Shown: positions 1-6,214, counted from the first letter of the stretch. The stretch: DNA of 9,327 nucleotides from Fidelibacterota bacterium (GCA_024278395.1 JAJRTG010000026.1:1-9327); one strand, 5' to 3'. Program-made: numbers and translations. Notes: generated by a model from the letters alone, not told the origin.

Positions 1-198
1 TACGAGCTCGGTGTGCTTCGCCTGCCGCTTGCGCTGAGGGCGGATCAACATGAAGTAGAAGACCGCGGCGAACACCCCGAGGATCACAACGAGGGAGATG
101 ATCGAGGAACCGGCTGCGGGCTGCGACTCCTGCCCGAACGCCGTGACACTGAACAGGAGGATCACCACTCCCGTCAGAGAAACAAGCCACTTACTCAT
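1..198 (-). CDS. yajC: YajC, Sec translocase accessory subunit (C-terminus cut by window edge)
   Basis: YajC is a small single-span inner-membrane protein that associates with the SecDF part of the Sec preprotein translocase. The 66 visible codons begin with a hydrophobic stretch (residues 4-21), possibly a signal peptide ending near FGQ. A short polar segment rich in Q, P and A follows, then a membrane segment (about 32-51) running into FYFMLIRPQRKRQ, the family hallmark just after the transmembrane helix. The frame is open to base 1, so the C-terminal part lies outside the window. The start ATG at 196-198 is preceded by AAGGAGTGA at good spacing. It begins 11 nt after the stop of the six-TM gene, so it is probably co-transcribed with it and mgtE. 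In many genomes secD and secF follow yajC; that would be to the left of this window and cannot be seen. Confidence 0.9.
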   Translation of the reverse strand, partial: MSKWLVSLTGVVILLFSVTAFGQESQPAAGSSIISLVVILGVFAAVFYFMLIRPQRKRQAKHTELV

Positions 199-209
199 GC
201 TATCACTCC

Positions 210-734
210 TTATCGATTGTTCATCCGCAGATGGCGGTAGGCCCCAACCCAAAGAAAGGAAGCGCCTACAACTCCAAATACGGCGGCTACTATCAGCTCC
301 TCTCCCCTGGAAAGTCCTCTCCCCAAGCTGATTGCCCGTTCCAGTATGAAGAAGAGATCGGCCCAAATTATACAGTAAAGGCCCGTCAAAATCGACACCT
401 GCCCCCGGAATCGCTCCGCTCTCCCCGCGACATCGTAGAGCACGCTCGCAGCCGGAATCACCATCCAAAGCGCGAGGAGAGGCACAGGCGGAGGCGATAG
501 AACCCCGACGGCGAAGAGGAGGAGGAGATGCCCGGGGAACAGGGAGAGCACGTTCGCCACTCCACGGCTCCCCCGATCCGTCGTACGGGCGCGCAGGATG
601 AGATAAGCGAAAAACAGGAGGCTCTCCCCCCCGATCGCCACTCTCCAGACGAGGGAAAAGCGCCCGAAAAAGAGGACGAGCCCGAGGAGCCCGAGGAGGA
701 GGGGGTAGGACCAGGGCGGGATCTCTTGTTTCAT
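210..734 (-). CDS. Six-TM integral membrane protein of unknown function
   Basis: I do not recognise a family. The 174-residue protein is strongly hydrophobic, with about six likely membrane helices at roughly residues 10-27, 33-48, 62-79, 83-102, 112-132 and 146-165. Short charged loops separate them (RARTTDRGSR near 48-57, AGRAERFR near 103-110), and the tail is basic (YRHLRMNNR). There is no cysteine or histidine cluster and no obvious catalytic motif. Its ATG overlaps the mgtE stop in an ATGA arrangement (731-734) with no strong Shine-Dalgarno, so it is probably translated by coupling to mgtE. yajC starts 11 nt after its stop. Position suggests a membrane function linked to Mg2+ transport or membrane protein insertion, but this is inference only. 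Clean framing between two recognised genes supports it being a real gene. Confidence 0.75.
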   Translation of the reverse strand: MKQEIPPWSYPLLLGLLGLVLFFGRFSLVWRVAIGGESLLFFAYLILRARTTDRGSRGVANVLSLFPGHLLLLFAVGVLSPPPVPLLALWMVIPAASVLYDVAGRAERFRGQVSILTGLYCIIWADLFFILERAISLGRGLSRGEELIVAAVFGVVGASFLWVGAYRHLRMNNR

Positions 735-2035
735 CGCAATTCCGGGATGAAGATCTGCGCCAAGACGAACAAGAAGGCGAATCCAAGGGTGTCGGTGAAC
801 GTGGTGAGGAAGATCGAGGAAGCGAGGGCCGGATCCTGCCGCAGGGCGCGCAGGGTCAGTGGGATCACCGTCCCGACGATGCCGGCGGTGATCATGTTAA
901 ACGTCATCGCCAAGAAGACCACAAGACCGAGCGAGATCGTGTGTTTCCATACAAAACCGACCACCCCGACCACCAGTCCCATCGCCAATCCGTTGAGCAG
1001 CCCGAGAAGAAATTCCTTCCCCAGGATCCTCCATCCTTCCCCCTTCGGCACCTCTCCCAGGGCGATTCCGCGGGTGACGATGGTGACGGTCTGCATCCCC
1101 GCGTTTCCACCCTGCCCGGCGATGATCGGCATGAAGAAGGCGAGCACTGCGAATTTGGCGATCGTTGACTCGAACACCCCCACCACTGAGGCGGCGACGA
1201 ACGCGGTCAGCAGGTTGAAATACAGCCACGGCATGCGCCGTTTGATCGACTCGTACCAGGGAGTGTCCACCCGTTCCTCCAGCGGGACGCCCTGGGAACG
1301 GTAGATGTCCTCAGTCGCCTCCTCCCGGATCACGTCGATGACGTCGTCGATGGTGATCACTCCGAGGAGCCTGCGGTCCGCATCGATCACCGGGAGGGCG
1401 TAGTAGTTATACTTGTCGAACAAGCGGGCGACATCCTCGGCGTCGGCGTCCACCGGGACGGAGATCACATCCCGGTTCACGAGGGCGGAGAGGCGCGTCT
1501 CCGGCCGGGCGAGGGCGAGGTCGCGCAGCGAGATCACCCCCTCGAGCCTCCCTTCATCGTCAACCGCGTAGGCGTAGTAGATCGTCTCCACTTCCTCGAC
1601 CTTGCGGCGGAGGACGTCGATCGCCTCCTGGGCGGTGAGATGAAGGGGAAGGGCGACCACCTCCGGGGACATCAATCCACCGGCGGTGTCCGGGGGGTAC
1701 TCCAGGAGCTTGGTCAGGACCTGCGCGTCCTTGGGGGCGAGGCGGGAGAGGAGCTCGTCCTTCACGTCCTCGGGCAGCTCCTCCAGCAGGTCGACCGCGT
1801 CGTCCGGGTCCATCCGGGACAGAATCTTTATCGCCTCGTCCCGATCGAGCTCGGTGAGGAGCTCAGCCGAGTCCTCCGGCTCCATCTCCCCGAGCGGCTC
1901 GGCGGCCGCCTTGCGCAGGTAGAGGCGGTGGAGGAGTTCCGCCGCCTGCTCATCGGACAGATGAGAAAGCACCTCAGCTATGTCCGCTGGGTGCTTCAGC
2001 AAAAGGTCCCGCAACGCTACCTTCTTTTCCTCCAC
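731..2035 (-). CDS. mgtE: MgtE-family magnesium transporter/channel
   Basis: MgtE forms a homodimeric Mg2+-selective channel in the inner membrane, gated by its cytosolic Mg2+-sensing domains. With the chosen start the protein has 434 residues, close to the usual 430-460. Order: an acidic N-terminal superhelical domain with MgtE-N repeats (about 8-115), two CBS domains (about 118-176 and 182-240, the second ending GVITIDDVIDVI), a connecting plug helix (about 241-262), and a five-helix membrane domain (about 270-434). The membrane domain carries the conserved PIIAGQGGNAGMQT (about 303-316) and TDTLGF, whose Asp (about 415) corresponds to the selectivity Asp of Thermus MgtE. I start at GTG 2033-2035 because AGGAGG lies 7 nt upstream and a TATAAT box at 2062-2067 puts transcription start near 2055. 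This rules out the in-frame TTG at 2060-2062. It is the first gene of the cluster with the six-TM protein and yajC. Confidence 0.93.
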   Translation of the reverse strand: MEEKKVALRDLLLKHPADIAEVLSHLSDEQAAELLHRLYLRKAAAEPLGEMEPEDSAELLTELDRDEAIKILSRMDPDDAVDLLEELPEDVKDELLSRLAPKDAQVLTKLLEYPPDTAGGLMSPEVVALPLHLTAQEAIDVLRRKVEEVETIYYAYAVDDEGRLEGVISLRDLALARPETRLSALVNRDVISVPVDADAEDVARLFDKYNYYALPVIDADRRLLGVITIDDVIDVIREEATEDIYRSQGVPLEERVDTPWYESIKRRMPWLYFNLLTAFVAASVVGVFESTIAKFAVLAFFMPIIAGQGGNAGMQTVTIVTRGIALGEVPKGEGWRILGKEFLLGLLNGLAMGLVVGVVGFVWKHTISLGLVVFLAMTFNMITAGIVGTVIPLTLRALRQDPALASSIFLTTFTDTLGFAFLFVLAQIFIPELR

Positions 2036-2061
2036 TCTCACCCCTCCTATCGTCTGCACCA

Positions 2062-2067
2062 ATTATA
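2062..2067 (-). promoter_or_regulatory. -10 box of the mgtE promoter
   Basis: TATAAT is a perfect -10 hexamer on the minus strand. No good -35 is present; at 18-bp spacing the best is TCGCTG-like (2085-2090, 2/6). The predicted transcript would start near 2055, leaving a leader of only about 20 nt before GTG 2033-2035. That is too short for an M-box or ykoK-type Mg2+ riboswitch. Confidence 0.55.
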
Positions 2068-2189
2068 ACCGCATTTCCCTCATACAGCGATGATCGTAGT
2101 AAAGCGCGACGAATAGTCCCGATGCTCCGCTCAGTACAGTTTCTAAGAAGTCGAGTGGACGTAAAAAACCATCTTTCCGCCCCTTACCC

Positions 2190-2218
2190 AAGTCGCCCCG
2201 GGCCCTTTCGGGGCACTT
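2190..2218. repeat. Imperfect inverted repeat (AAGT-GCCCCG / CGGGGC-ACTT)
   Basis: The ten-base-pair stem AAGT(C)GCCCCG / CGGGGCACTT has one bulged C and an 8-nt loop. It lies about 90 nt past the histidine kinase stop on the minus strand, in the 272-bp gap before mgtE. No T-tract follows directly on the minus strand; the nearest is T6 at 2163-2168, about 21 nt beyond. It may be a weak or factor-dependent terminator for the kinase transcript. Nothing else in the gap looks like a gene. Confidence 0.35.
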
Positions 2219-2247
2219 CTCATGGTCGCCAGCCAAACAACCACGTT

Positions 2248-2283
2248 CACAAAGGCTCTGTAAACGCTATCATCGGCTTTGTG
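2248..2283 (-). terminator. Possible hairpin just downstream of the histidine kinase
   Basis: Perfect 7-bp arms CACAAAG / CTTTGTG flank a 22-nt loop, beginning about 25 nt after the kinase stop codon. On the minus strand the stem is followed by GT-rich sequence (AACGTGGTTGTTTGG) rather than a clear U-tract, so termination here is only a suggestion. Confidence 0.25.
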
Positions 2284-2307
2284 GCGGACATAGTCGCGCC
2301 GGTTCGG

Positions 2308-3840
2308 TCATGAGGAACGAGGTAGTCGTAACGTCACCCGTGTCCCTACGTTGAGCCCGCTCTCCACCTCTATCGTGCCGCCGTGCGCCTCCACCACCGC
2401 CCGGGCCAATGACAGTCCCAGTCCCGCACCACCCTGGCGGCGGGAGCGCGAGCGATCCCCGCGGTAGAACGGCTCAAACACGTGCGGCAGATCATCCGGA
2501 GCGATGCCCGCCCCATCGTCCGCCACCCATATCGCTACTTCGTCCTCCCCCACCTCCCAGCCGATCTCGATCCGGTCATCGGGGGAGGTATGCTTCACCG
2601 CGTTATCCACCAAGTTGAACAGCACTTGCTTGAGCGCGTCGGGGTCGGCGGACACGGTGACATCGCCTCCTGGGGTAAGGGTAACGGTACGCTCCCCGGC
2701 CAACCGGCGCGCTTGATCGAGGAACCCGGTGAAGAATCGCGCTACATCAACCGGCTGGCGGTGGATGATCACCGGCGAGTCGAGGCGGGTGATATCGAGC
2801 AGCTGCTCGGCGAGGCGGACCAACCGCGTCACCTCGCGGTACATCCCCTGCACCAACCGGGCGGCGGCGCTCGGATCGTCCTGGGCCCCGCGCAGCAGCA
2901 CCTCCAATGAACCCCGCAGAGCGGTGAGCGGGGTGCGCAGCTCGTGGGCAGCGGCGGCCACGAACCGCTTCTGGGCGGCGAACGTCCGTTCGATTTGGGC
3001 GACCATGTTGTCAAATGCGCTTGCCAACTGTCCCACCTCATCCCGCCGGGCGGGCAAGTTCACCCGCTGGCTGAGGTCACCAGCGGCGATCCGCCGACAG
3101 GTGGAGATCATCCGCTGCAGCGGGGTGAGGGCGGAGCGCGTTATCCACAATCCCCCCAACGTCCCCAGCACGAGGGTAAGGACTATACCCAGTCCGATGA
3201 GCAGCCGCTGACGCCACAGGACCGCGTCGATCAGGGCAAGCGGGGTGGTGAGCTCCACCACTCCCACCACCTCCCCTTCGCCCGGTGCGTGGCGCAGGGG
3301 GATGAGGAGGACCAGCGAGCGCACTCCGTCCACGTTGGTGGTGTAGGTGACCTCGTTCTCACCGGCAAGAGCACGGGAGACGTACGTCGAGTCAGGAGGG
3401 GCGGGGAGGGGTTCCTCGGGAAGCTGGCGCCCGCTGGCGAGAAGCTTGCCATCAGCGTCGAGCACGAGCGCGGTGGTATCGCGGGAGGTGAGGGCACGAC
3501 TCAGTTGCGCGGCAATCCCATCCAACGATGATGCAATCGCGGCTTTGTCCCCCGGCGGGGCAGGGACCGGCGGTCCTGGAGGACCGGGGGCACCAGCGGG
3601 TGGCGTCGGTCCCGGGACGGGCGGACTCGGGCCCTCCTCCCCAGCCGCCCATCCGGGAAGCCAGTGCTCGATCACCGGCTTGGCCTGAGCGCGCAGCCGT
3701 ACCGCGGTTGTGTGAACGAGGAAATGAGCGGTGTCCAGGTACAGCGCCACCCCGAGAACGCAAAGGAGCACAGCCAGCAGTCCCACATAAAGCAGGGTGA
3801 GCTTGTAGCGCAGCGGGAGGTCATTCCACCGTCTGTTCAT
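2308..3840 (-). CDS. Membrane-bound sensor histidine kinase (OmpR-type two-component system)
   Basis: The protein has 510 residues. A first membrane helix (about 13-35) leads into an extracytoplasmic sensor region (about 36-211), then a second helix (about 212-233). A HAMP domain (about 234-286) is followed by a HisKA dimerisation domain with H-box AAAAHELRTPLTAL, phospho-acceptor His299. The HATPase domain shows the N-box VDNAVKH (Asn413), G1 DDGAG (441-445), F-box FEPFYRGDRS and G2 GAGLGL (471-476), so all catalytic boxes are intact. The sensor region contains an unusual Pro/Gly/Ala stretch (about 71-97). Its membrane-proximal half (GVRSLVLLIPLR..GVVELTTPL) looks like a Cache-type ligand-binding fold, which is inference. 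The ATG at 3838-3840 lies inside the upstream regulator gene (20-bp overlap), so the pair is translationally coupled and should be cognate. The signal is unknown. Confidence 0.95.
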   Translation of the reverse strand: MNRRWNDLPLRYKLTLLYVGLLAVLLCVLGVALYLDTAHFLVHTTAVRLRAQAKPVIEHWLPGWAAGEEGPSPPVPGPTPPAGAPGPPGPPVPAPPGDKAAIASSLDGIAAQLSRALTSRDTTALVLDADGKLLASGRQLPEEPLPAPPDSTYVSRALAGENEVTYTTNVDGVRSLVLLIPLRHAPGEGEVVGVVELTTPLALIDAVLWRQRLLIGLGIVLTLVLGTLGGLWITRSALTPLQRMISTCRRIAAGDLSQRVNLPARRDEVGQLASAFDNMVAQIERTFAAQKRFVAAAAHELRTPLTALRGSLEVLLRGAQDDPSAAARLVQGMYREVTRLVRLAEQLLDITRLDSPVIIHRQPVDVARFFTGFLDQARRLAGERTVTLTPGGDVTVSADPDALKQVLFNLVDNAVKHTSPDDRIEIGWEVGEDEVAIWVADDGAGIAPDDLPHVFEPFYRGDRSRSRRQGGAGLGLSLARAVVEAHGGTIEVESGLNVGTRVTLRLPRSS

Positions 3841-4561
3841 CCCCGCCCTTCTCTTCCCCCTCCGGCCGGAAGCTGTACCCCAATCCGTAGACGGTGCGGA
3901 TCAATCGCCGCTCGCGATCGCCGATCTTGCGCCGCAGGTTGCTTACGTGCACGTCCACCACGTTGGCATCGCCCTCGTAATCCAGCCCCCACACACGGTT
4001 GAGCAATGTATCGCGGGTATACACGCGGCGGGGATGACGCATGAACAGCTCCAGCAGCGCAAATTCCGTGGGGGTGAGGTCGATCGGTTCGTCACCGCGG
4101 CGCACCTCGTGCGTCTCCAGATCGAGGATCAGACCGGCGGCGCGCAGCACGGTCGGCTCGCCGGTGTTCCCCCGCCGACGCAGAACAGCGCGCACCCGCG
4201 CCACCAGCTCTTCGAAGCTGAACGGCTTGGTGATGTAGTCATCCGCCCCCATATCCAACCCGGCAACCCGGTCGGCGATCTCCTTGCGGGCGGTGAGCAT
4301 GATGATCGGGATGTCGTTCCCCCGCATGCGCAGCCGGCGGCATACCTTTAATCCATCGAGATCGGGGAGCATCAGATCGAGTATCAGGAGGTCGAAGTCT
4401 CCCTTATCCGCCAGCTCCAGCCCGGTCCGCCCGTCGCGCGCCACCGCCACGTGGTAGCCCTCGTAGGTGAGGCCGATGCGCAGCAGCTCCACGATCGTCT
4501 GTTCGTCTTCCACCACCAAAACGTGAACGCGCCCGCGCCGTCCATTCGCCCTCTGGTTCAT
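3821..4561 (-). CDS. OmpR/PhoB-family response regulator
   Basis: This is the DNA-binding partner of the overlapping histidine kinase. The 246-residue protein has an N-terminal receiver domain (about 12-127) with acidic pocket E18-D19, phospho-acceptor Asp62 in LILDLMLP, Thr90 and Lys112 in ITKPFSF. The C-terminal winged-helix domain (about 138-235) has the characteristic LTPTEFALLELF, VVDVHVSNLRRKIG recognition region and TVYGLGYSF wing. A short acidic tail follows (EGEEKGGDEQTVE). I start at ATG 4559-4561, with AGGA about 6 nt upstream. The longer frame would begin at 4624 inside the predicted -35 box, so it would not be transcribed. The family dimerises on phosphorylation and binds direct repeats about 11 bp apart. 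Such a repeat occurs upstream of the neighbouring SHOCT gene (6137-6154). Confidence 0.96.
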   Translation of the reverse strand: MNQRANGRRGRVHVLVVEDEQTIVELLRIGLTYEGYHVAVARDGRTGLELADKGDFDLLILDLMLPDLDGLKVCRRLRMRGNDIPIIMLTARKEIADRVAGLDMGADDYITKPFSFEELVARVRAVLRRRGNTGEPTVLRAAGLILDLETHEVRRGDEPIDLTPTEFALLELFMRHPRRVYTRDTLLNRVWGLDYEGDANVVDVHVSNLRRKIGDRERRLIRTVYGLGYSFRPEGEEKGGDEQTVE

Positions 4562-4593
4562 CTCTCGTCCTTTCTCGACCCTCCATCCACTCC

Positions 4594-4624
4594 ATTCTAG
4601 CACGTCCGCAGTACCCAATGACAA
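4594..4624 (-). promoter_or_regulatory. Extended -10 promoter of the response regulator/kinase operon
   Basis: On the minus strand, -35 TTGTCA (4619-4624, 5/6) is followed after 19 bp by extended -10 TGC-TAGAAT (TAGAAT at 4594-4599, 5/6, with TG one base upstream). The extended TG would compensate for the long spacer. Transcription would begin near 4587, about 26 nt before the regulator ATG. Confidence 0.65.
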
Positions 4625-4655
4625 TCAGGGAGAGGGCAATGATCCCTCTCCCTGA
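4625..4655 (-). terminator. Strong hairpin terminator after the secreted protein gene
   Basis: A perfect 12-bp stem, TCAGGGAGAGGG / CCCTCTCCCTGA, encloses a 7-nt loop. On the minus strand it lies 56 nt after the stop of the secreted protein gene and is followed by TTGTCATT, a broken U-tract. That U-tract is the -35 region of the next operon. It probably terminates the SHOCT/secreted-protein transcript. Confidence 0.7.
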
Positions 4656-4711
4656 AGCCTGCACCGGCGCTGAACGATGCGGTGTTATTACCGCGAGTAA
4701 CCGCCGGTGGT

Positions 4712-5680
4712 CTATTGACTAGCGACGGTCCCGACCGTCTCGCCGGTCTTGACGTTCTGGATGCCTGCAGCGACGAACGTCCTCTCTCCGGCCGGGCCTA
4801 TGTTCATCCAGCCCGTCACCTTGACCGAGGCCCCCATCACCGCCACGGTGGTGATCCAGGGTGAGATCTCAGGCGATACCTGAACGGTAACGGTGACCCC
4901 GTCGTCGGTGAGGAGAAGGAATCCCCCTATCTCCCCGCCCGGGCCGTACATAAAGCCGCGTACCACACCGCTTAATGTGCTCTCCTGGGCGAAGGCAGCG
5001 GTCGGAACTCCAACGCCGGGCATCCCCAGAGCCGGAGCGGCTGGAGGGGGCGCGAGGGCAGGAGCAGGTGCCGCAGCGCCAAGAGGGCCGGGAGGCGGTG
5101 CCGGCGGTCCGGGCAACGCAGAAGGTGCAGGCGCGTACCCCATCGGCGATCCGGGTTGATAACCGGCGCTCGGGGCGGCGGTGGGGACGGACGCACCGCT
5201 GGAAGGAGCGGTGAGAGGCGCGGCGCCCGTCACCGCCGGCTGTTCGACGGCAGGCTGATACGCACTTGGAGGCGGGTATGCCGCCGTTGGCGCCATAGGA
5301 TAGGGACCAGTAGCGGTACTCGCTGTGGTTGTAGTGATGGTGACCGTGGAACCGCTCGTCGGATTGGTGATCGCGCTGGCGTAGATATGCACATCCCCCA
5401 CCGGACCGACATACACCCATCCAACCACCTTCACTCGATCCCCCTGTTTAACGAGTCCCGCTATCTTGGAGTACATCTGCGCCGGAAAATGAACCGCGCT
5501 GCCGTCATCGAGGAAGAAGGTATTCACCCGGTTTCCCGCAGCCGGTGCGTACTCCGCCAGGGTCCCCTGTACGAACACCCATCCTCCCGCACTTTGGGCA
5601 TAGCTCATCGTTGCCGTTAACACAACGGCCAAACCGAGCAGGAAGAAAGTGGCTATCCATCTGTTCCTTCTTGTTCTCAT
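4712..5680 (-). CDS. Secreted protein with two duplicated OB-like beta domains joined by a Pro/Ala-rich linker
   Basis: I do not recognise a named family. The 322-residue protein starts with a clear signal peptide (RTRRNR, hydrophobic core 9-23, probable cleavage after SYA at about 28). Domain 1 (about 33-106) and domain 2 (about 234-312) are homologous. Both have a G-x-V/L opening strand, a FFLDDG or LLTDDG turn, and G-x-x-VKV-x-GW-x-x-x-GP-x-G-(D/E), then A-x-x-I. This suggests small OB-fold or DUF5666-like barrels (inference). About 127 residues of Pro/Ala/Gly/Ser/Thr-rich sequence (107-233), probably disordered, lie between them, with a T-rich start (TITTTTASTAT). There is no cysteine, anchor or catalytic motif. 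AGGAGG lies 7 nt upstream of the ATG. The gene begins 31 nt after the SHOCT gene and ends before a strong terminator. It is likely an envelope or surface binding protein. Confidence 0.85.
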   Translation of the reverse strand: MRTRRNRWIATFFLLGLAVVLTATMSYAQSAGGWVFVQGTLAEYAPAAGNRVNTFFLDDGSAVHFPAQMYSKIAGLVKQGDRVKVVGWVYVGPVGDVHIYASAITNPTSGSTVTITTTTASTATGPYPMAPTAAYPPPSAYQPAVEQPAVTGAAPLTAPSSGASVPTAAPSAGYQPGSPMGYAPAPSALPGPPAPPPGPLGAAAPAPALAPPPAAPALGMPGVGVPTAAFAQESTLSGVVRGFMYGPGGEIGGFLLLTDDGVTVTVQVSPEISPWITTVAVMGASVKVTGWMNIGPAGERTFVAAGIQNVKTGETVGTVASQ

Positions 5681-5711
5681 TCAACTACCTCCTGTTTGGA
5701 ATTTTTGCCGA

Positions 5712-6068
5712 TCACCTTTTCAGGTCATCCAACATCTGCAGGTACTCCTCGCGGGTTATCTCACCGCGGGCGTAGCGCTGCCGCACGATATCCCGCGCGT
5801 CCGATCCCGAATCCGCATCCCGGTAGAAAGCAGAGCGGTCGGTCGTGCGGGGAGGGAGCAGCGTCTTAACCGCGATCACCACTGCAAGCACCACAGCCGC
5901 GATCAGAGCGATGTGGACGAATCCGTTCCAAAACGCGTCCCATCCCGGGCCGCCCCAGGCACCAACAACTGGGCCGAACGCCGGCCCGCGCCCTACAAGC
6001 AGCAACAATCCCAATCCGAGCAGGATCGCCACCGTTATCGCATATCCCCATGTTCTGGTCTCACGCAT
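5712..6068 (-). CDS. Small two-TM membrane protein with C-terminal SHOCT domain
   Basis: The 118-residue protein has two membrane helices (about 9-26 and 50-71). A Gly/Pro-rich extracytoplasmic loop (27-49, GPAFGPVVGAWGGPGW) joins them, and a polar linker leads to a C-terminal SHOCT motif (about 90-117; ARDIVRQRYARGEITREEY). SHOCT is a short helical element at the ends of many envelope proteins, thought to mediate oligomerisation. I start at ATG 6066-6068, directly after AAGGAGGAGTC. The in-frame ATG at 6096-6098 has no Shine-Dalgarno. It is the first gene of a two-gene unit with the secreted protein. A direct repeat and candidate promoter lie about 45-85 bp upstream. The two-component system follows on the same strand, so a role in envelope sensing is plausible but unproven. 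Confidence 0.85.
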   Translation of the reverse strand: MRETRTWGYAITVAILLGLGLLLLVGRGPAFGPVVGAWGGPGWDAFWNGFVHIALIAAVVLAVVIAVKTLLPPRTTDRSAFYRDADSGSDARDIVRQRYARGEITREEYLQMLDDLKR

Positions 6069-6112
6069 GACTCCTCCTTCATCCGGTTTTCCCGCCATTA
6101 GACTAACAAACC

Positions 6113-6142
6113 AGTATGAACAACCGTTGAAGAAAAGATTAA
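6113..6142 (-). promoter_or_regulatory. Candidate promoter of the SHOCT operon
   Basis: On the minus strand, a CATACT -10-like hexamer (6113-6118, 4/6) lies 18 bp downstream of a poor -35, TTAATC (6137-6142), which is part of the second direct-repeat unit. A weak -35 replaced by an activator site is the usual layout for PhoB/OmpR-type activated promoters. TCTAAT at 6097-6102 is an alternative -10. Confidence 0.35.
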
Positions 6143-6154
6143 GACGAGATTAAG
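6137..6154 (-). promoter_or_regulatory. Direct repeat CTTAATC-N4-CTTAATC, candidate response-regulator binding site
   Basis: Two identical heptamers (6148-6154 and 6137-6143 on the minus strand) recur with an 11-bp period. This is the spacing bound by dimers of OmpR/PhoB/PhoP-family regulators. The site lies about 70-86 bp upstream of the SHOCT ATG, overlaps the candidate -35, and is close to an OmpR-family regulator gene. It also lies about 60 bp upstream of the -35 of the divergent tRNA promoter. The repeat is observed; the binding protein is inferred. Confidence 0.5.
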
Positions 6155-6214
6155 CAGACGAGGAATCAGCTTCCCCTCTGAAAACCGACGTAGACCTGCG
6201 GCGTCGCAATGTAG

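Noticed and set aside
528..1304. Long plus-strand frame of 258 codons opposite mgtE
   Set aside because: It lies antisense to the well-supported mgtE and six-TM genes, has low-complexity GC-rich composition, no ribosome site and no recognisable domain. It is a shadow of high-GC third-position bias.
2036..2190. M-box or other Mg2+ riboswitch before mgtE
   Set aside because: The -10 box at 2062-2067 gives a leader of about 20 nt, and no conserved riboswitch core is visible further upstream.
2122..2313. Plus-strand 63-codon frame in the gap between the kinase and mgtE
   Set aside because: There is no Shine-Dalgarno and no recognisable sequence, and it covers the inverted repeats. Nothing supports translation.
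3231..3763. Alternative frames (88-113 codons) within the Pro-rich part of the kinase gene
   Set aside because: They overlap the kinase reading frame, which is continuous with all motifs intact. The low-complexity DNA opens several frames by chance, and there is no sign of a frameshift.
4679..4694. GCGGT / ACCGC small hairpin just after the secreted protein stop
   Set aside because: The stem is only 5 bp and has no U-tract. The perfect 12-bp stem at 4625-4655 is a far better terminator for the same transcript.
6186..6206. CGACG / CGTCG hairpin upstream of the tRNA promoter, followed on the minus strand by GTTTTC
   Set aside because: It looks terminator-like on the minus strand, but no minus-strand gene lies upstream to terminate. 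The stem is only 5 bp with an 11-nt loop.
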